Origin: Labrys sp. WJW
Lineage (GTDB): Bacteria; Pseudomonadota; Alphaproteobacteria; Rhizobiales; Labraceae
Length of the DNA stretch: 64,000 nt
Assembly (NCBI RefSeq): GCF_001676615.1
Contig: NZ_LYXZ01000031.1
Coordinates: forward strand, 19,655-83,654
Direction: 5' to 3'
Made by a program: the position numbers and the translations under genes. This document shows positions 19,175 through 27,575 of this stretch, in pieces. Position 1 is the first letter of the stretch. Each line of letters opens with the position of its first letter. The notes under the pieces were generated by a model. That model was not told the origin of the DNA. It saw nothing but the letters and a program-made list of their open reading frames with translations, and searched no databases.

Positions 19175-20100
19175 ACTTCACCGCCCGCTACGGCACGCTT
19201 CTCGGCCTTTTCGTCATCGTCGGGGTTTTCTCGGCCCTTTCGCCAGGTTCCTTCGCCCAGGCCTCCAATCTGATCAACATCACCCAGCAATCCTCGCTGC
19301 TGGCCATCGTAGCCCTCGGCGCGACCTGCGTGATGGTGCTGTCGGAATTCGACCTCTCGGTCGGCGCGGTGGTATCCTGGGCTGGTATCCTGGCCGTCAG
19401 CCTGTTCGCACGAGGCTGGGGCATTCCGGCCACCGTTCTCGCCACGCTGGTATCCTCGGCGATCGTCGGCTGCGTCAGCGGCTATCTCGTCTCGAGCCTG
19501 AGGGTGCCGAGCTTCATCGCCACGCTGGCCATCGGCACGGTGGTCGGCGGCTTCACTTTCTGGATCAGCGACGGCGCCACGCTGTTCGGCAATATTCCGC
19601 CAGCCTTCCGCGATCTCGGCCGCGGCACGCTGGGCGGTGTACCGGTGCTGACGCTGTGGGCCATCGCGATGACGGCGATCTGCGCCCTTCTGCTGGACTT
19701 CACCGAGTCCGGCCGACGCATGGCGGCCATCGGCGGCAACCGCGAGGCGGCCCGCCTCACCGGTGTTCCGATCGTGCGCAGCACAGTGCTCGGCTTTGCG
19801 ATCTGCACGCTGTTCGCCGGACTTGTCGGCCTCCTGCTGGTGGCGCGGCTGGGCAGCGCCCATCCGACCGGCGGCAACGGCTTCCTGCTGCAGGCCTATG
19901 CCGCCGCCTTTCTCGGCATGACGGCGTTTCGTGGCGGCGACGCCAACGCCCTCGGCACCCTGCTCGGCGCGGTGATCATCGCCGTGGTGGCGAACGGCCT
20001 CACCATTCTCGGTGTGCCCAACTACATGCAGGACATCCTGACCGGCCTGATCATCCTGGCGGCCGTGCTGGTGCGCAATGTCGGGCGCGGGCGGGAGTAA
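19171..20100 (+). CDS. Sugar ABC transporter, permease (RbsC type)
   Basis: 309-residue inner-membrane protein with about eight to ten hydrophobic segments (BPD_transp_2 family). Typical stretches: LSEFDLSVGAVVSWAGI, GNREAARLTGVPI and AAAFLGMTAFRGGD. The start is TTG at 19171: it overlaps the ATPase TGA and GGAGG lies five bases upstream, while earlier in-frame ATGs are inside the ATPase gene. Single permease, expected to act as a homodimer. Last gene of the operon; a palindromic repeat follows 10 bp after its stop. Confidence 0.93.
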   Translation: MNFTARYGTLLGLFVIVGVFSALSPGSFAQASNLINITQQSSLLAIVALGATCVMVLSEFDLSVGAVVSWAGILAVSLFARGWGIPATVLATLVSSAIVGCVSGYLVSSLRVPSFIATLAIGTVVGGFTFWISDGATLFGNIPPAFRDLGRGTLGGVPVLTLWAIAMTAICALLLDFTESGRRMAAIGGNREAARLTGVPIVRSTVLGFAICTLFAGLVGLLLVARLGSAHPTGGNGFLLQAYAAAFLGMTAFRGGDANALGTLLGAVIIAVVANGLTILGVPNYMQDILTGLIILAAVLVRNVGRGRE

Positions 20101-20110
20101 TGACGGTAAG

Positions 20111-20194
20111 TGTCATCCCGGACGCGCTGCAGCACGCCGTGATGCGGTGCAGATCCGGGATCGGGATGAAGTGCGTTCTGGACGCGGGATGACA
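20111..20194. repeat. REP-like palindromic element between convergent genes
   Basis: The element begins TGTCATCCCG and ends CGGGATGACA, so its ends form a 10-bp perfect inverted repeat. Inside are CGCTGCAGCAC, GATGCGGTGCAG and ATCCGGGATCGGGATGA, which resemble REP units I know from Rhizobiales. It fills the 107 bp between the convergent permease and glucoamylase genes and may also act as a bidirectional transcription barrier. Confidence 0.75.
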
Positions 20195-20207
20195 GGTACG
20201 CCCTCAC

Positions 20208-21584
20208 TCAGGCCCCTGCCTCCGCTTCGAGATGGGGGCTTTCGAAGCCGAGCTTGCGCAACCCAGCCTGGATCTCCGGAATGCGCATGAACAGGTTCCA
20301 GATCAGGCCGGTGCGATAGTTCTCGATCATCACGATGATGGGGCCCTGGTCGATCGACAGGAAGGTGTCGGCGAACCAGCCTCGCTCCTCACTGAAGGCA
20401 TCGACGAAGCCGAAGCGGCCCCAGACCTTGTCGCCATGCTTGACGAGGAAGTGGCGTAGGGCCGCCATGGCCTCTTTGGGCGCATAGGGAAAGCTCGACA
20501 GGGCGGCCGTCGGGCTGATCACCCCATTGTCCTCGCTCGGCTGATGGGCGGCGTAGCCGTCCGGATCGTCACTCGCCGTCAGGCCCCAGCAATCGGGGCC
20601 ATAGCCCTTGTGGCCATGCGGATTGAGCACGCAGTGGCGATGATTGATCATCGTATGGGCGACATTCTGCCGCCAATAGTCGGCGTAGCGGTCCTTCAGC
20701 CCCCTGGGATCGAGGCCGAGGAAGGAATAGTGCGCCCAGAACAGCGGCCCGCCCCTGTCGGGGCCGAGCGGCAATTCGATGTCGTAATAGCTGCGCGGCG
20801 CCCCGAAATCCTTGCTGGCCGCGAAGCCGCGATGATAGGCGGCGGGATCGATCGGATAGCGCGGCGCCGATACGGCCATCACATAGGCGATCAGGCACTC
20901 GTTCCAGCCATGGATGTCATGGTCGAGCACGAAGCCGTTATTGGGGCTCCAATGCCAATAGAGCGCGTGGCGTCCCTGCGTATACCAGTTCCATTCGATC
21001 TCGCCCCACAGCCCGGTGATGCGCTGGCGCAGCCTCGTCTCGGCGGGGGTCTCGGCGTCGAAATATTCGCGGGCGCAAAGCAGTCCCTGGAACAGGAAGG
21101 CGGTCTCGACCAGGTCGCCTCCGTCGTCCTTGCGGCTGAAGGGCCAGACCCTGCCGGTTTCGCCATGCATGAAATGCGAATAGGCGCCATGGAAACAGGT
21201 GGTCGGCTCGATGACGTCGATGATCCTGGTCAGCCGCTCCAGTCCCTCGGCGCGGCTGATCCAGCCCCGTTCCATCGCCACGATCATGGCCATGATGCCG
21301 AAACCCGTCCCGCCGATCGCCACCAGGTCGTTGGGCGTGTCCACCGTGCGGGTGGTGCGGTCGCGGGCCATGCCGCTGGCCGGCTCCGCGCCCTCCCAGA
21401 AGAAACGGAAGGTCTGGCGTTGCACGGCTTCCAGCAGTTCATCGTCGGGCAGATCGACGAGATCGGCCGCCTCGTAGAGCCGGCCAGCCGGCTCGGTCCT
21501 GGTCATGCCCTTGCCCCCCTTCTCCGCCGCGATCTTCTTGTCGCCCTTGGAGAACTTCTTCTTGCCGGCCTTGTCCTTTGCCAT
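20208..21584 (-). CDS. Glucoamylase-like glycoside hydrolase (PF10091 type, possibly GH144)
   Basis: 458 residues. The core has the conserved pattern of the glycoamylase family: LLEAVQRQTFRFFWEGAEP, GGTGFGIMAM, WPFSRKDDGGDLVETAFLFQ, WHWSPNNGFVLDHDIHGWNE, TASDDPDGY and NGVISPTAALSSFPYAP. Characterised relatives include endo-beta-1,2-glucanases (GH144). Unusually there is no signal peptide; the N-terminus is a lysine-rich tail (AKDKAGKKKFSKGDKK). The start at 21584 is used; the frame is open to 21650. It lies 101 bp downstream of an ABC transporter gene on the same strand and may be co-transcribed. Substrate is inferred only. Confidence 0.8.
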   Translation of the reverse strand: MAKDKAGKKKFSKGDKKIAAEKGGKGMTRTEPAGRLYEAADLVDLPDDELLEAVQRQTFRFFWEGAEPASGMARDRTTRTVDTPNDLVAIGGTGFGIMAMIVAMERGWISRAEGLERLTRIIDVIEPTTCFHGAYSHFMHGETGRVWPFSRKDDGGDLVETAFLFQGLLCAREYFDAETPAETRLRQRITGLWGEIEWNWYTQGRHALYWHWSPNNGFVLDHDIHGWNECLIAYVMAVSAPRYPIDPAAYHRGFAASKDFGAPRSYYDIELPLGPDRGGPLFWAHYSFLGLDPRGLKDRYADYWRQNVAHTMINHRHCVLNPHGHKGYGPDCWGLTASDDPDGYAAHQPSEDNGVISPTAALSSFPYAPKEAMAALRHFLVKHGDKVWGRFGFVDAFSEERGWFADTFLSIDQGPIIVMIENYRTGLIWNLFMRIPEIQAGLRKLGFESPHLEAEAGA

Positions 21585-21685
21585 CGTCCCGACTTTCACC
21601 CGTGGCAAGCCATGAGGGCTGCCTGATCGATTTTTAGACAGACGCTTCAACAGAAGCGAACACTCTTTTGAAAAATATATTCTTT

Positions 21686-23521
21686 TTATTCGCCGCCCTT
21701 GGATTGGTCTGTATCATCCCGATCCGACTTCTCCGCCGCACGGTCCGCTTGTGTCCGGTCGTTGAGAAGCCGAAGAGTACGCGGAAAGAAGCTGGCCTTG
21801 GAACCGGGCCGGCCGATATGGACGATGGTAGACTTGCCAAGATCCTTTTCGAAAAGGCCGAAAACCTTGTCGCGCGTCCCCTCGTCCAGGCCTTCGAGGG
21901 CTTCGTCGATGACGATCCAGGCCGGCTTCTGCAGAGCGAGACGGGCAAAAGCCACCGTCTGCTGCTCTTCGTCGGCGAGGTCCTTGTCCCAGCGTACATT
22001 GCGGTCGAGGTCATCGGCCAGATGCCTAAGCCCCACCGCGGACAGAGCATGCTCGAAATCGGCCTGTTCAAACCTCGCCACCGGCTGCGGATAGGACAGG
22101 ATCTGTCGCAAGGTGCCCTGGGGCAGATAGGGACGACGCGGCATGAAAGTGACCTGCCCGCCCTTGGGAATGCTGACCTGACCTGAGCCAAAAGGCCAGA
22201 GCCCGGCCAGAGTGCGAAAGAGCAGAGTCTTGTTCGCTCCGGCCTCGCTGACGATCAAAACCCGCTCGCCGGGTTGGATCTGGACATGATCTTCGTTGAG
22301 CCGGCTGTGCCCGCTCGATGCTTCGATCACCAGATCATCGAGACGGATGCCGTCGTTTTCGGTCTCAGTGAACTTGATATGGCTGGCTTCCGTCTGTTGC
22401 GCGTCGATAGTGGTAACGGCGGAGCGGAAATTGGCGACACGCAGCAGCGTCGCCCGCCAATCGGCGATGTTGTTGAAGTTGTCGACCGGCCAACGCAACT
22501 GGGCCTGCACGAGATTGAAGGCGGCCACCGCGGCCATCAGCCCACCAAAGGTCAGATTGCCGGCGAGATAGATCGGTGCGGCCACCAGGATCGGTGCCAG
22601 ATTGGTGAACCAGCCGTATCCGGCAGTCACCCAGGTCAGCCTCGTGGTGGTGGTGACCAGGCGGCGCATCGCCAGCAAGACCGCACGTAAATCGAGATTG
22701 AGCTGGCGTTCTTCGTCTTTCTCACCGTTGTTGAGAGAGATGGCATCAACATGTTCGCTTACCCGAACCAACGAAAAGCGGAACTCGGCTTCGCGGGCAT
22801 AACGGTCGGCGTTGAGCCCTACCAAGGAAGCGCCGACGTGCCACGACATCAGCGACCCTGTCGCCGAGAACAAGATTGCCGCCCAGACCAAGTAACCCGG
22901 TATGGAGAAGGTATAGCCTTGGAATTGGAAGTTAAAACCATCGGATACGATCCATAGGGCCGGAATGAAGATTGCCAGATAGATCAATGCCGAGAACAGG
23001 CCAATAGCCAGATCGGTCGACAATTCCGTAAGGTGGCGTGCATCCTCATGCAGACGCTGGTCTGGGTTGACGCCGATCTTACTAGAGTTGGACAAACGGA
23101 ACGCCCTGCGCGGCAGCATCCATTGACCGATGAGATCTTCGACCAATCCCTGTCTCAATTTCAGCTTGATCATCATGCCGAGCCAAGTCTGGCTGACATT
23201 GAGAACCAAAAGGCCACCGGCAATGGCAATGAAGACCAAGATCTGCTGGACGAACTGAGCGATGTCCTTACGCGTTAGCGCGTCGTAAAAGGGCTGGTTC
23301 CAAGCGATCAACAGCCGCTGGAAATAGGCCGAAGTGACGAGCACGGTGAAGACGCCAACCCCCAGCATGAACAACTGGTTGCGATGAGGCGAGGAAACGA
23401 AGGCGCGGGCCATCATGTTGAGCTGCAGCAGCAGCCCGCCCATCGACTGCTCGGACTGCCCAGGCTTGTCCGCCTCGTTGCTCGGCGCTTCGGCAGGCTT
23501 CCCGCCGGATTGTGCAACCAT
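21686..23521 (-). CDS. SbmA/YddA-type ABC membrane-ATPase fusion with degenerate ATPase motifs
   Basis: 611 residues: a soluble N-terminal tail, a membrane domain of about six helices (residues about 50-350) of the SbmA/BacA-YddA class (AWNQPFYDALTRKD, DQRLHEDARHLTELSTDL), then an ATP-binding domain. The ATPase motifs are altered. The Walker A site reads SEAGANKT (about 420), where Gly-x-x-Gly-x-Gly-Lys is expected; the signature reads LADEEQQTVAFARL rather than LSxGEQQ; Walker B IVIDEALEGLD is intact; the switch region IVHIGRPG lacks the usual GHR. It may hydrolyse ATP weakly or not at all. Substrate unknown. Confidence 0.85.
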   Translation of the reverse strand: MVAQSGGKPAEAPSNEADKPGQSEQSMGGLLLQLNMMARAFVSSPHRNQLFMLGVGVFTVLVTSAYFQRLLIAWNQPFYDALTRKDIAQFVQQILVFIAIAGGLLVLNVSQTWLGMMIKLKLRQGLVEDLIGQWMLPRRAFRLSNSSKIGVNPDQRLHEDARHLTELSTDLAIGLFSALIYLAIFIPALWIVSDGFNFQFQGYTFSIPGYLVWAAILFSATGSLMSWHVGASLVGLNADRYAREAEFRFSLVRVSEHVDAISLNNGEKDEERQLNLDLRAVLLAMRRLVTTTTRLTWVTAGYGWFTNLAPILVAAPIYLAGNLTFGGLMAAVAAFNLVQAQLRWPVDNFNNIADWRATLLRVANFRSAVTTIDAQQTEASHIKFTETENDGIRLDDLVIEASSGHSRLNEDHVQIQPGERVLIVSEAGANKTLLFRTLAGLWPFGSGQVSIPKGGQVTFMPRRPYLPQGTLRQILSYPQPVARFEQADFEHALSAVGLRHLADDLDRNVRWDKDLADEEQQTVAFARLALQKPAWIVIDEALEGLDEGTRDKVFGLFEKDLGKSTIVHIGRPGSKASFFPRTLRLLNDRTQADRAAEKSDRDDTDQSKGGE

Positions 23522-23707
23522 GAATCACTCTCCGCCTCGACTATAGCCGGTCATCTGGCAGAGTCATCCTCAAGGGTAAGCGAGTAACGCGTACGACAAT
23601 CCATCTTATGCGTGAATTCGCGCGTTCATGCGCCTTTTTGCATTTTCATACTTGCATTGCCTCCACTTAAGCGACATAAGCAGCCCGTTCATCGGATCCT
23701 GCGTGCC

Positions 23708-24493
23708 ATGGAAACCTCAACTCTTCTCGATGCTGGCCTCATCCCTGCCGAGCGGCAGCGCCTGCTTCTGCAGCGCATCGAACAGGATGGCCGCATCGCG
23801 TCTGTCCAGGCGGCGCTGGATTTTGCCGTGTCGGAGGACACCATCCGCCGCGACCTCAAGGAGCTCGCCGACGCTGGCCTGATCGAGCGCGTGCATGGCG
23901 GCGCCCTGCGCAAGTCCCGCGCTTCACACCGATTTGATCGACGCCTGATCAGCAACGAGGCGCAGAAGAAGCAATTGGCGGCCTATGCCCTGCGTTTCGT
24001 CGAGGCGGGAATGGTCGTCCTGCTCGACCAGAGCACCAGCAATCTGATGCTGGCACGCCAGCTTCCGGTCGAGGCCGGCCTCACCGTGATCACCCCCTCG
24101 CCCGACATTGCCGTCGCCGCGCTCGATCGCGGCATCGGCAAGCTGGTGCTGATCGGCGGGCAGGTCGATCCCCAGTCGCGCAGCGCCAGCGGTGCCGGAG
24201 CGCTGGAGCAGATCGCCTATCTCAAGCCGGACCTGTGCTTCCTGGGCGCCTGCGCCGTCGACCCGATCGAGGGCGTGACAGTGGTCGACCATGACGATGC
24301 CCATCTCAAGCGCGCCATGGTCGCGGCCTCCCGTTCGACGATGGCCTTGGTCACCGCCGAGAAGCTCGACACATGCTCGGCCTATCAGGTCATGCCCTTC
24401 GCTCGCCTCGATCGCATGGTCACCGAGAATGCGAGCTCGAACCCCATCCTGCAGCGCTACAGCGAAAGTGGCGTGGAGATCCATCTTGTCTAA
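23708..24493 (+). CDS. DeoR-family transcriptional regulator
   Basis: 261 residues. The N-terminal helix-turn-helix has the DeoR signature (SVQAALDFAVSEDTIRRDLKEL, then AGLIERVHGGAL) at about 25-70; the C-terminal DeoRC domain, which senses phosphorylated sugars, contains VVLLDQSTSNLMLARQLP and TVITPSPDIAVAAL. ATG at 23708 is chosen because the HTH begins soon after. It is divergent from the SbmA-like gene and its stop overlaps the start of an MFS gene, so it probably controls that carrier, and possibly nearby sugar genes. Confidence 0.92.
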   Translation: METSTLLDAGLIPAERQRLLLQRIEQDGRIASVQAALDFAVSEDTIRRDLKELADAGLIERVHGGALRKSRASHRFDRRLISNEAQKKQLAAYALRFVEAGMVVLLDQSTSNLMLARQLPVEAGLTVITPSPDIAVAALDRGIGKLVLIGGQVDPQSRSASGAGALEQIAYLKPDLCFLGACAVDPIEGVTVVDHDDAHLKRAMVAASRSTMALVTAEKLDTCSAYQVMPFARLDRMVTENASSNPILQRYSESGVEIHLV

Positions 24494-25673
24494 AACGTCT
24501 CTTTATCGGCCCGGCTGGCGGGTCTGGCATCCAACGGCATTGACCTTCTACGTCAATGGCGCTCTCTACGGTGTCTGGGCCACGCAGATCCCTCTTGCCA
24601 AGGAGCGGCTGGGCCTCGATCCCATCGTACTGAGCGTCGTCCTGCTGATGCTCGGCGCCGGGGCCGTGCTCGCCATGGCCGGCAGCGGCTGGATCATCCA
24701 GCGTCTCGGCACCGCGGCTCTCATTCGGCTGAGCGGCGTGGTTTTCCTGGCGCTGCTGCCCGCCATTCCCCTTATGCCGGACGTCTGGCTGCTCTCCGCC
24801 GTCGTCTTCCTGTTCGGCGCCAGCGGCGGCTGCATGGATGTGGCGATGAATGCCGATGCCGCCAGGATCGAGAAGCAGGTCGGGCGGCCCTATATGTCTT
24901 CGTTCCACGGCATGTGGAGCCTGGGCGGATTGACTGGGGCTGGTATCGCCACCCTGATGCTCCGCTGGACCGACGGCGCTACCCAGGCGCTCATCGTGAC
25001 GGTGGTGCTGGCCGTTATCTTTGCCTGGGGGCAGAGAGGCCTCGCTCCCGGCAAGATTGCGGCAACGGCCGACGCCGGCGCCGGCAAATCGCCCTCCCTG
25101 CGCCCGGCCTTTCTCGCCGTCGTGGTCGGCCTGATGGCCGCGCTCGCCTTCAGCGGAGAGGGCGTCGTGCTGGATTGGGCCGCCGTCTTCCTGCGCGAAC
25201 AATTGGGAGCCGGCCAGGAATTGGCCAATGTCGGCTATGCCGCCTTCGCCGGGGCGATGGCAAGCGTGCGTTTCCTGGGTGACCCTATCCGACGTCACGT
25301 CGATGGCGTTCATCTGGTTCGAGGCGGCTGCCTGCTCGCCTTGATCGGGCTCCTGATGGGACCGCTTTCGGGCAATGTCTATGTCGCCATCCTCGGCTAT
25401 GGCTTGACCGGCATCGGCTTTGCCAATGTGGTGCCGGTCCTGTTCAGCACCGCCGGGGCCATGCCGCGCCCGGAAGTGCAGATCGCAACGATATCGACCA
25501 TGGGCTATGCTGGCTTGCTGGCGGCCCCGCCTCTGCTCGGAACCGTCGCCCATGTGTCGTCGCTCGCCGGCATCTTCTACGTGGCGGCGGTGTTCACCGT
25601 GATCATAGCACTGCTGGCGCCCGTCTGCGCTCCCCGCGGCAACTCCGGGAGCCCGGCTATAGAAGCGGGCTGA
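24486..25673 (+). CDS. MFS transporter (YbjJ-like)
   Basis: 395-residue inner-membrane carrier with about 12 hydrophobic helices. The conserved MNADAARIEKQVGRPYMSSF and SFHGMWSLGG stretch, and GEGVVLDWAAVFLRE in the middle, match the YbjJ group of the major facilitator superfamily. The start is TTG at 24486, eight bases inside the end of the DeoR gene with GGAGAT just upstream; earlier in-frame ATGs lie inside deoR. The substrate is not known. The 3' end overlaps the convergent cardiolipin synthase gene by 17 bp. Confidence 0.9.
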   Translation: MSKTSLYRPGWRVWHPTALTFYVNGALYGVWATQIPLAKERLGLDPIVLSVVLLMLGAGAVLAMAGSGWIIQRLGTAALIRLSGVVFLALLPAIPLMPDVWLLSAVVFLFGASGGCMDVAMNADAARIEKQVGRPYMSSFHGMWSLGGLTGAGIATLMLRWTDGATQALIVTVVLAVIFAWGQRGLAPGKIAATADAGAGKSPSLRPAFLAVVVGLMAALAFSGEGVVLDWAAVFLREQLGAGQELANVGYAAFAGAMASVRFLGDPIRRHVDGVHLVRGGCLLALIGLLMGPLSGNVYVAILGYGLTGIGFANVVPVLFSTAGAMPRPEVQIATISTMGYAGLLAAPPLLGTVAHVSSLAGIFYVAAVFTVIIALLAPVCAPRGNSGSPAIEAG

Positions 25674-27123
25674 CCAGCCGCGCCAGATTCTCGGCGACCT
25701 TGCGGATCCAGGGGCGCCGGCGCCATCTGTCCAGGTCCATCCGATCGCTGTTGGCGATGTAGTCATCCTGCATGCGTCGCAATTGCAGCGTGACCTCGCG
25801 GTCATAGATGACGACCGTGACCTCCGAGTTCAGCACGAAGGAGCGCATATCCATGTTGCTCGAGCCGATCAAGGCGACGTCGGTATCTACCGAGACGTTC
25901 TTGGCGTGCAGGAACTTGTCGCGGAAGAGGTGGATGCTCACCCCGGCAGCCAGCAATCCGCCATAATAGGACTGCTGGGCGAAACGTACGAGGCGGTGGT
26001 CCGAAACCTTGGGGACGACCAGATGCACGGCGACGCCGCGCAGCACGGCAATCTGCATCGCCTTGTGAACGGCCTCGCTGGGAATGAAATAGGGCGTGAC
26101 GATCACCACGCGCTGCAAGGCCGAATGGATGGCCGTGACGATCAAGCTCTCGATCCCCCCGACCCGATAATCCGGCCCGCTCGGCAGGACCTGCATCGCC
26201 AGGGTGCCACAGGCCGGCGTCGGCGACATCACGCTGTCGAGCGGCAGCGCTTCCTCCGTCTCCAGGAACCAGTCGGCGATGAAGACGGCCTGCAATTCCA
26301 GCACCACCGGCCCTTCCAGGCGCAGCATCAGTTCCTGGTTCGAGATGTCGAGCACCGTGCGGGCCGCTATGATGTTCTGAGAGCCGGCATAACCCACCTG
26401 CCCGTCCATCACCGCAATCTTGCGGTGATTGCGCAGGTCCGCCCGCGCCGACTTGCGCCGGAAGAAGGTGACCGGAAGGATGGGATGGGCCTCGACGCCA
26501 TAGTCGGCCAGCGTCGTCAGCACGCTGCGTGCCCATTGCCGAGAGCCGATCGCATCGATGAGCACCCGGCATTTTACGCCGCGCGTCTGCGCCCGGCAGA
26601 GGGCTTGCATCACCTTCTGCCCCACTTCGTCGTCGGAGAAGATGTAGAACAGCAGATGGACATGATGCCGGGCGGCATCGATATCGGAAACCAGGCGATC
26701 GATCATCCGCGAATAGTCGCCGAGGAAGTCCACCCTCGCCCCATCGACGACCGGCAGCTTGCCCACTCTTTCGATCAGCACCGCAGCACGCGTGAAGCGC
26801 CGGGGCAGCCGTTCGCGCGTGACCTCGGTCAACTCGCGGACCTTGTCGGCGGACAAGCTCAGAATGTCGGGAAGGCGTTCGAAACGCTTGCGCCGCCAGC
26901 GCGGATAGGTGGCCCGCCCGATCAGAAGGTAAAGCACCAGGGCCGGCCATGGCAGGAACATCACGAGCAGCAGCCAGCTTCGCGCCGCATCCGAATTGCG
27001 CCGGAAGGGCACCACCACGATCATGACGAGGCGAACCGCCCATTCGGAATAGAAATAGGCCCACGCCAACACGCTCAAACCCGGCAAGGTCAGATCGGAC
27101 AACGACAAGGCGGGCCTTTCCAT
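25657..27123 (-). CDS. cls: Cardiolipin synthase (phospholipase D type)
   Basis: 488 residues: two N-terminal membrane helices, then two PLD active-site motifs, HRKIAVMD and HAKNVSVD, each followed by a GSxN motif (GSQN, GSSN). It joins two phosphatidylglycerols to cardiolipin at the inner membrane. The start is uncertain. ATG 27123 follows directly on the T-run of a terminator hairpin and lacks a Shine-Dalgarno; a GTG at 27135 is inside the hairpin; a TTG at 27108 has GGAAAGG upstream and may be the true start. Confidence 0.93.
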   Translation of the reverse strand: MERPALSLSDLTLPGLSVLAWAYFYSEWAVRLVMIVVVPFRRNSDAARSWLLLVMFLPWPALVLYLLIGRATYPRWRRKRFERLPDILSLSADKVRELTEVTRERLPRRFTRAAVLIERVGKLPVVDGARVDFLGDYSRMIDRLVSDIDAARHHVHLLFYIFSDDEVGQKVMQALCRAQTRGVKCRVLIDAIGSRQWARSVLTTLADYGVEAHPILPVTFFRRKSARADLRNHRKIAVMDGQVGYAGSQNIIAARTVLDISNQELMLRLEGPVVLELQAVFIADWFLETEEALPLDSVMSPTPACGTLAMQVLPSGPDYRVGGIESLIVTAIHSALQRVVIVTPYFIPSEAVHKAMQIAVLRGVAVHLVVPKVSDHRLVRFAQQSYYGGLLAAGVSIHLFRDKFLHAKNVSVDTDVALIGSSNMDMRSFVLNSEVTVVIYDREVTLQLRRMQDDYIANSDRMDLDRWRRRPWIRKVAENLARLVSPLL

Positions 27124-27153
27124 GAAAAAACCCACGCAGCGGGCTGCGTGGGT
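27124..27153 (-). terminator. Intrinsic terminator abutting the cls start
   Basis: Read on the minus strand: CCCACGCAGC, two bases, GCTGCGTGGG, then TTTTTTC and the ATG of cls. This is a 10-bp perfect stem with a U6 tail, as strong as a terminator can look. It could end the upstream lipoprotein transcript or act as an attenuator in the cls leader. Confidence 0.8.
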
Positions 27154-27179
27154 GTGACTTGCGTCAGATGGCGATCCTC

Positions 27180-27283
27180 AAAGCGTTCTTCGATCTGACG
27201 AAATCGTCAAGCATCGCAAAGACGCGTCCAAACGAGGAACTAGAGCAAAGTACGTCTTCGTAAAAACGCGCTTCCTCTAAGGG
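27180..27283. repeat. Dispersed intergenic repeat, reverse copy (family member)
   Basis: About 100 bp containing TCGCAAAGACGCGTC, CTAGAGCAAAGTACGT and GTAAAAACGCGCTTCCTCT. The arms around GTAAAAACGCG and the CTAGAGC boundary match the copies at about 31.8, 33.9 and 56.2 kb (some inverted). It lies between the second glycine-zipper gene and cls. Confidence 0.6.
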
Positions 27284-27293
27284 ATCTCACCCC

Positions 27294-27575
27294 TTACGGG
27301 CACTGCACGCGGCGGTACCGCACGTTGCCGTAGTAATCGTAGTAACGGCGGGTGCAGGCGCGCGGCGTGGTTTCGGCACCCACGATGGCACCGGCTGCGC
27401 CGCCGAGCACGCCGCCGACGATGGCGCCGCCGGCCGAACGCGTGGCAAGGCCGCCGATCAGCGCGCCGCCGCCAGCACCGATGGCAGCGCCACCGAGCGC
27501 GCGGTCACCGCGCGAATATTCCGAGCAGCCTGCGAGCAAAAGCCCTGCAGCTGCTACGATCAAAATCTTCTTCAT
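27294..27575 (-). CDS. Glycine-zipper lipoprotein
   Basis: 93 residues: signal with lipobox LLAGCS, then GGAAIGAGGGALIGGLATR and GGAIVGGVLGGAAGAIVG, a two-segment glycine zipper, and a Tyr/Arg-rich tail ending RRVQCP. Same class as the protein at 6572-6820 and predicted to be an outer-membrane-anchored lipoprotein. A GGAG-type ribosome-binding site precedes the ATG. Function unknown. Confidence 0.85.
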   Translation of the reverse strand: MKKILIVAAAGLLLAGCSEYSRGDRALGGAAIGAGGGALIGGLATRSAGGAIVGGVLGGAAGAIVGAETTPRACTRRYYDYYGNVRYRRVQCP

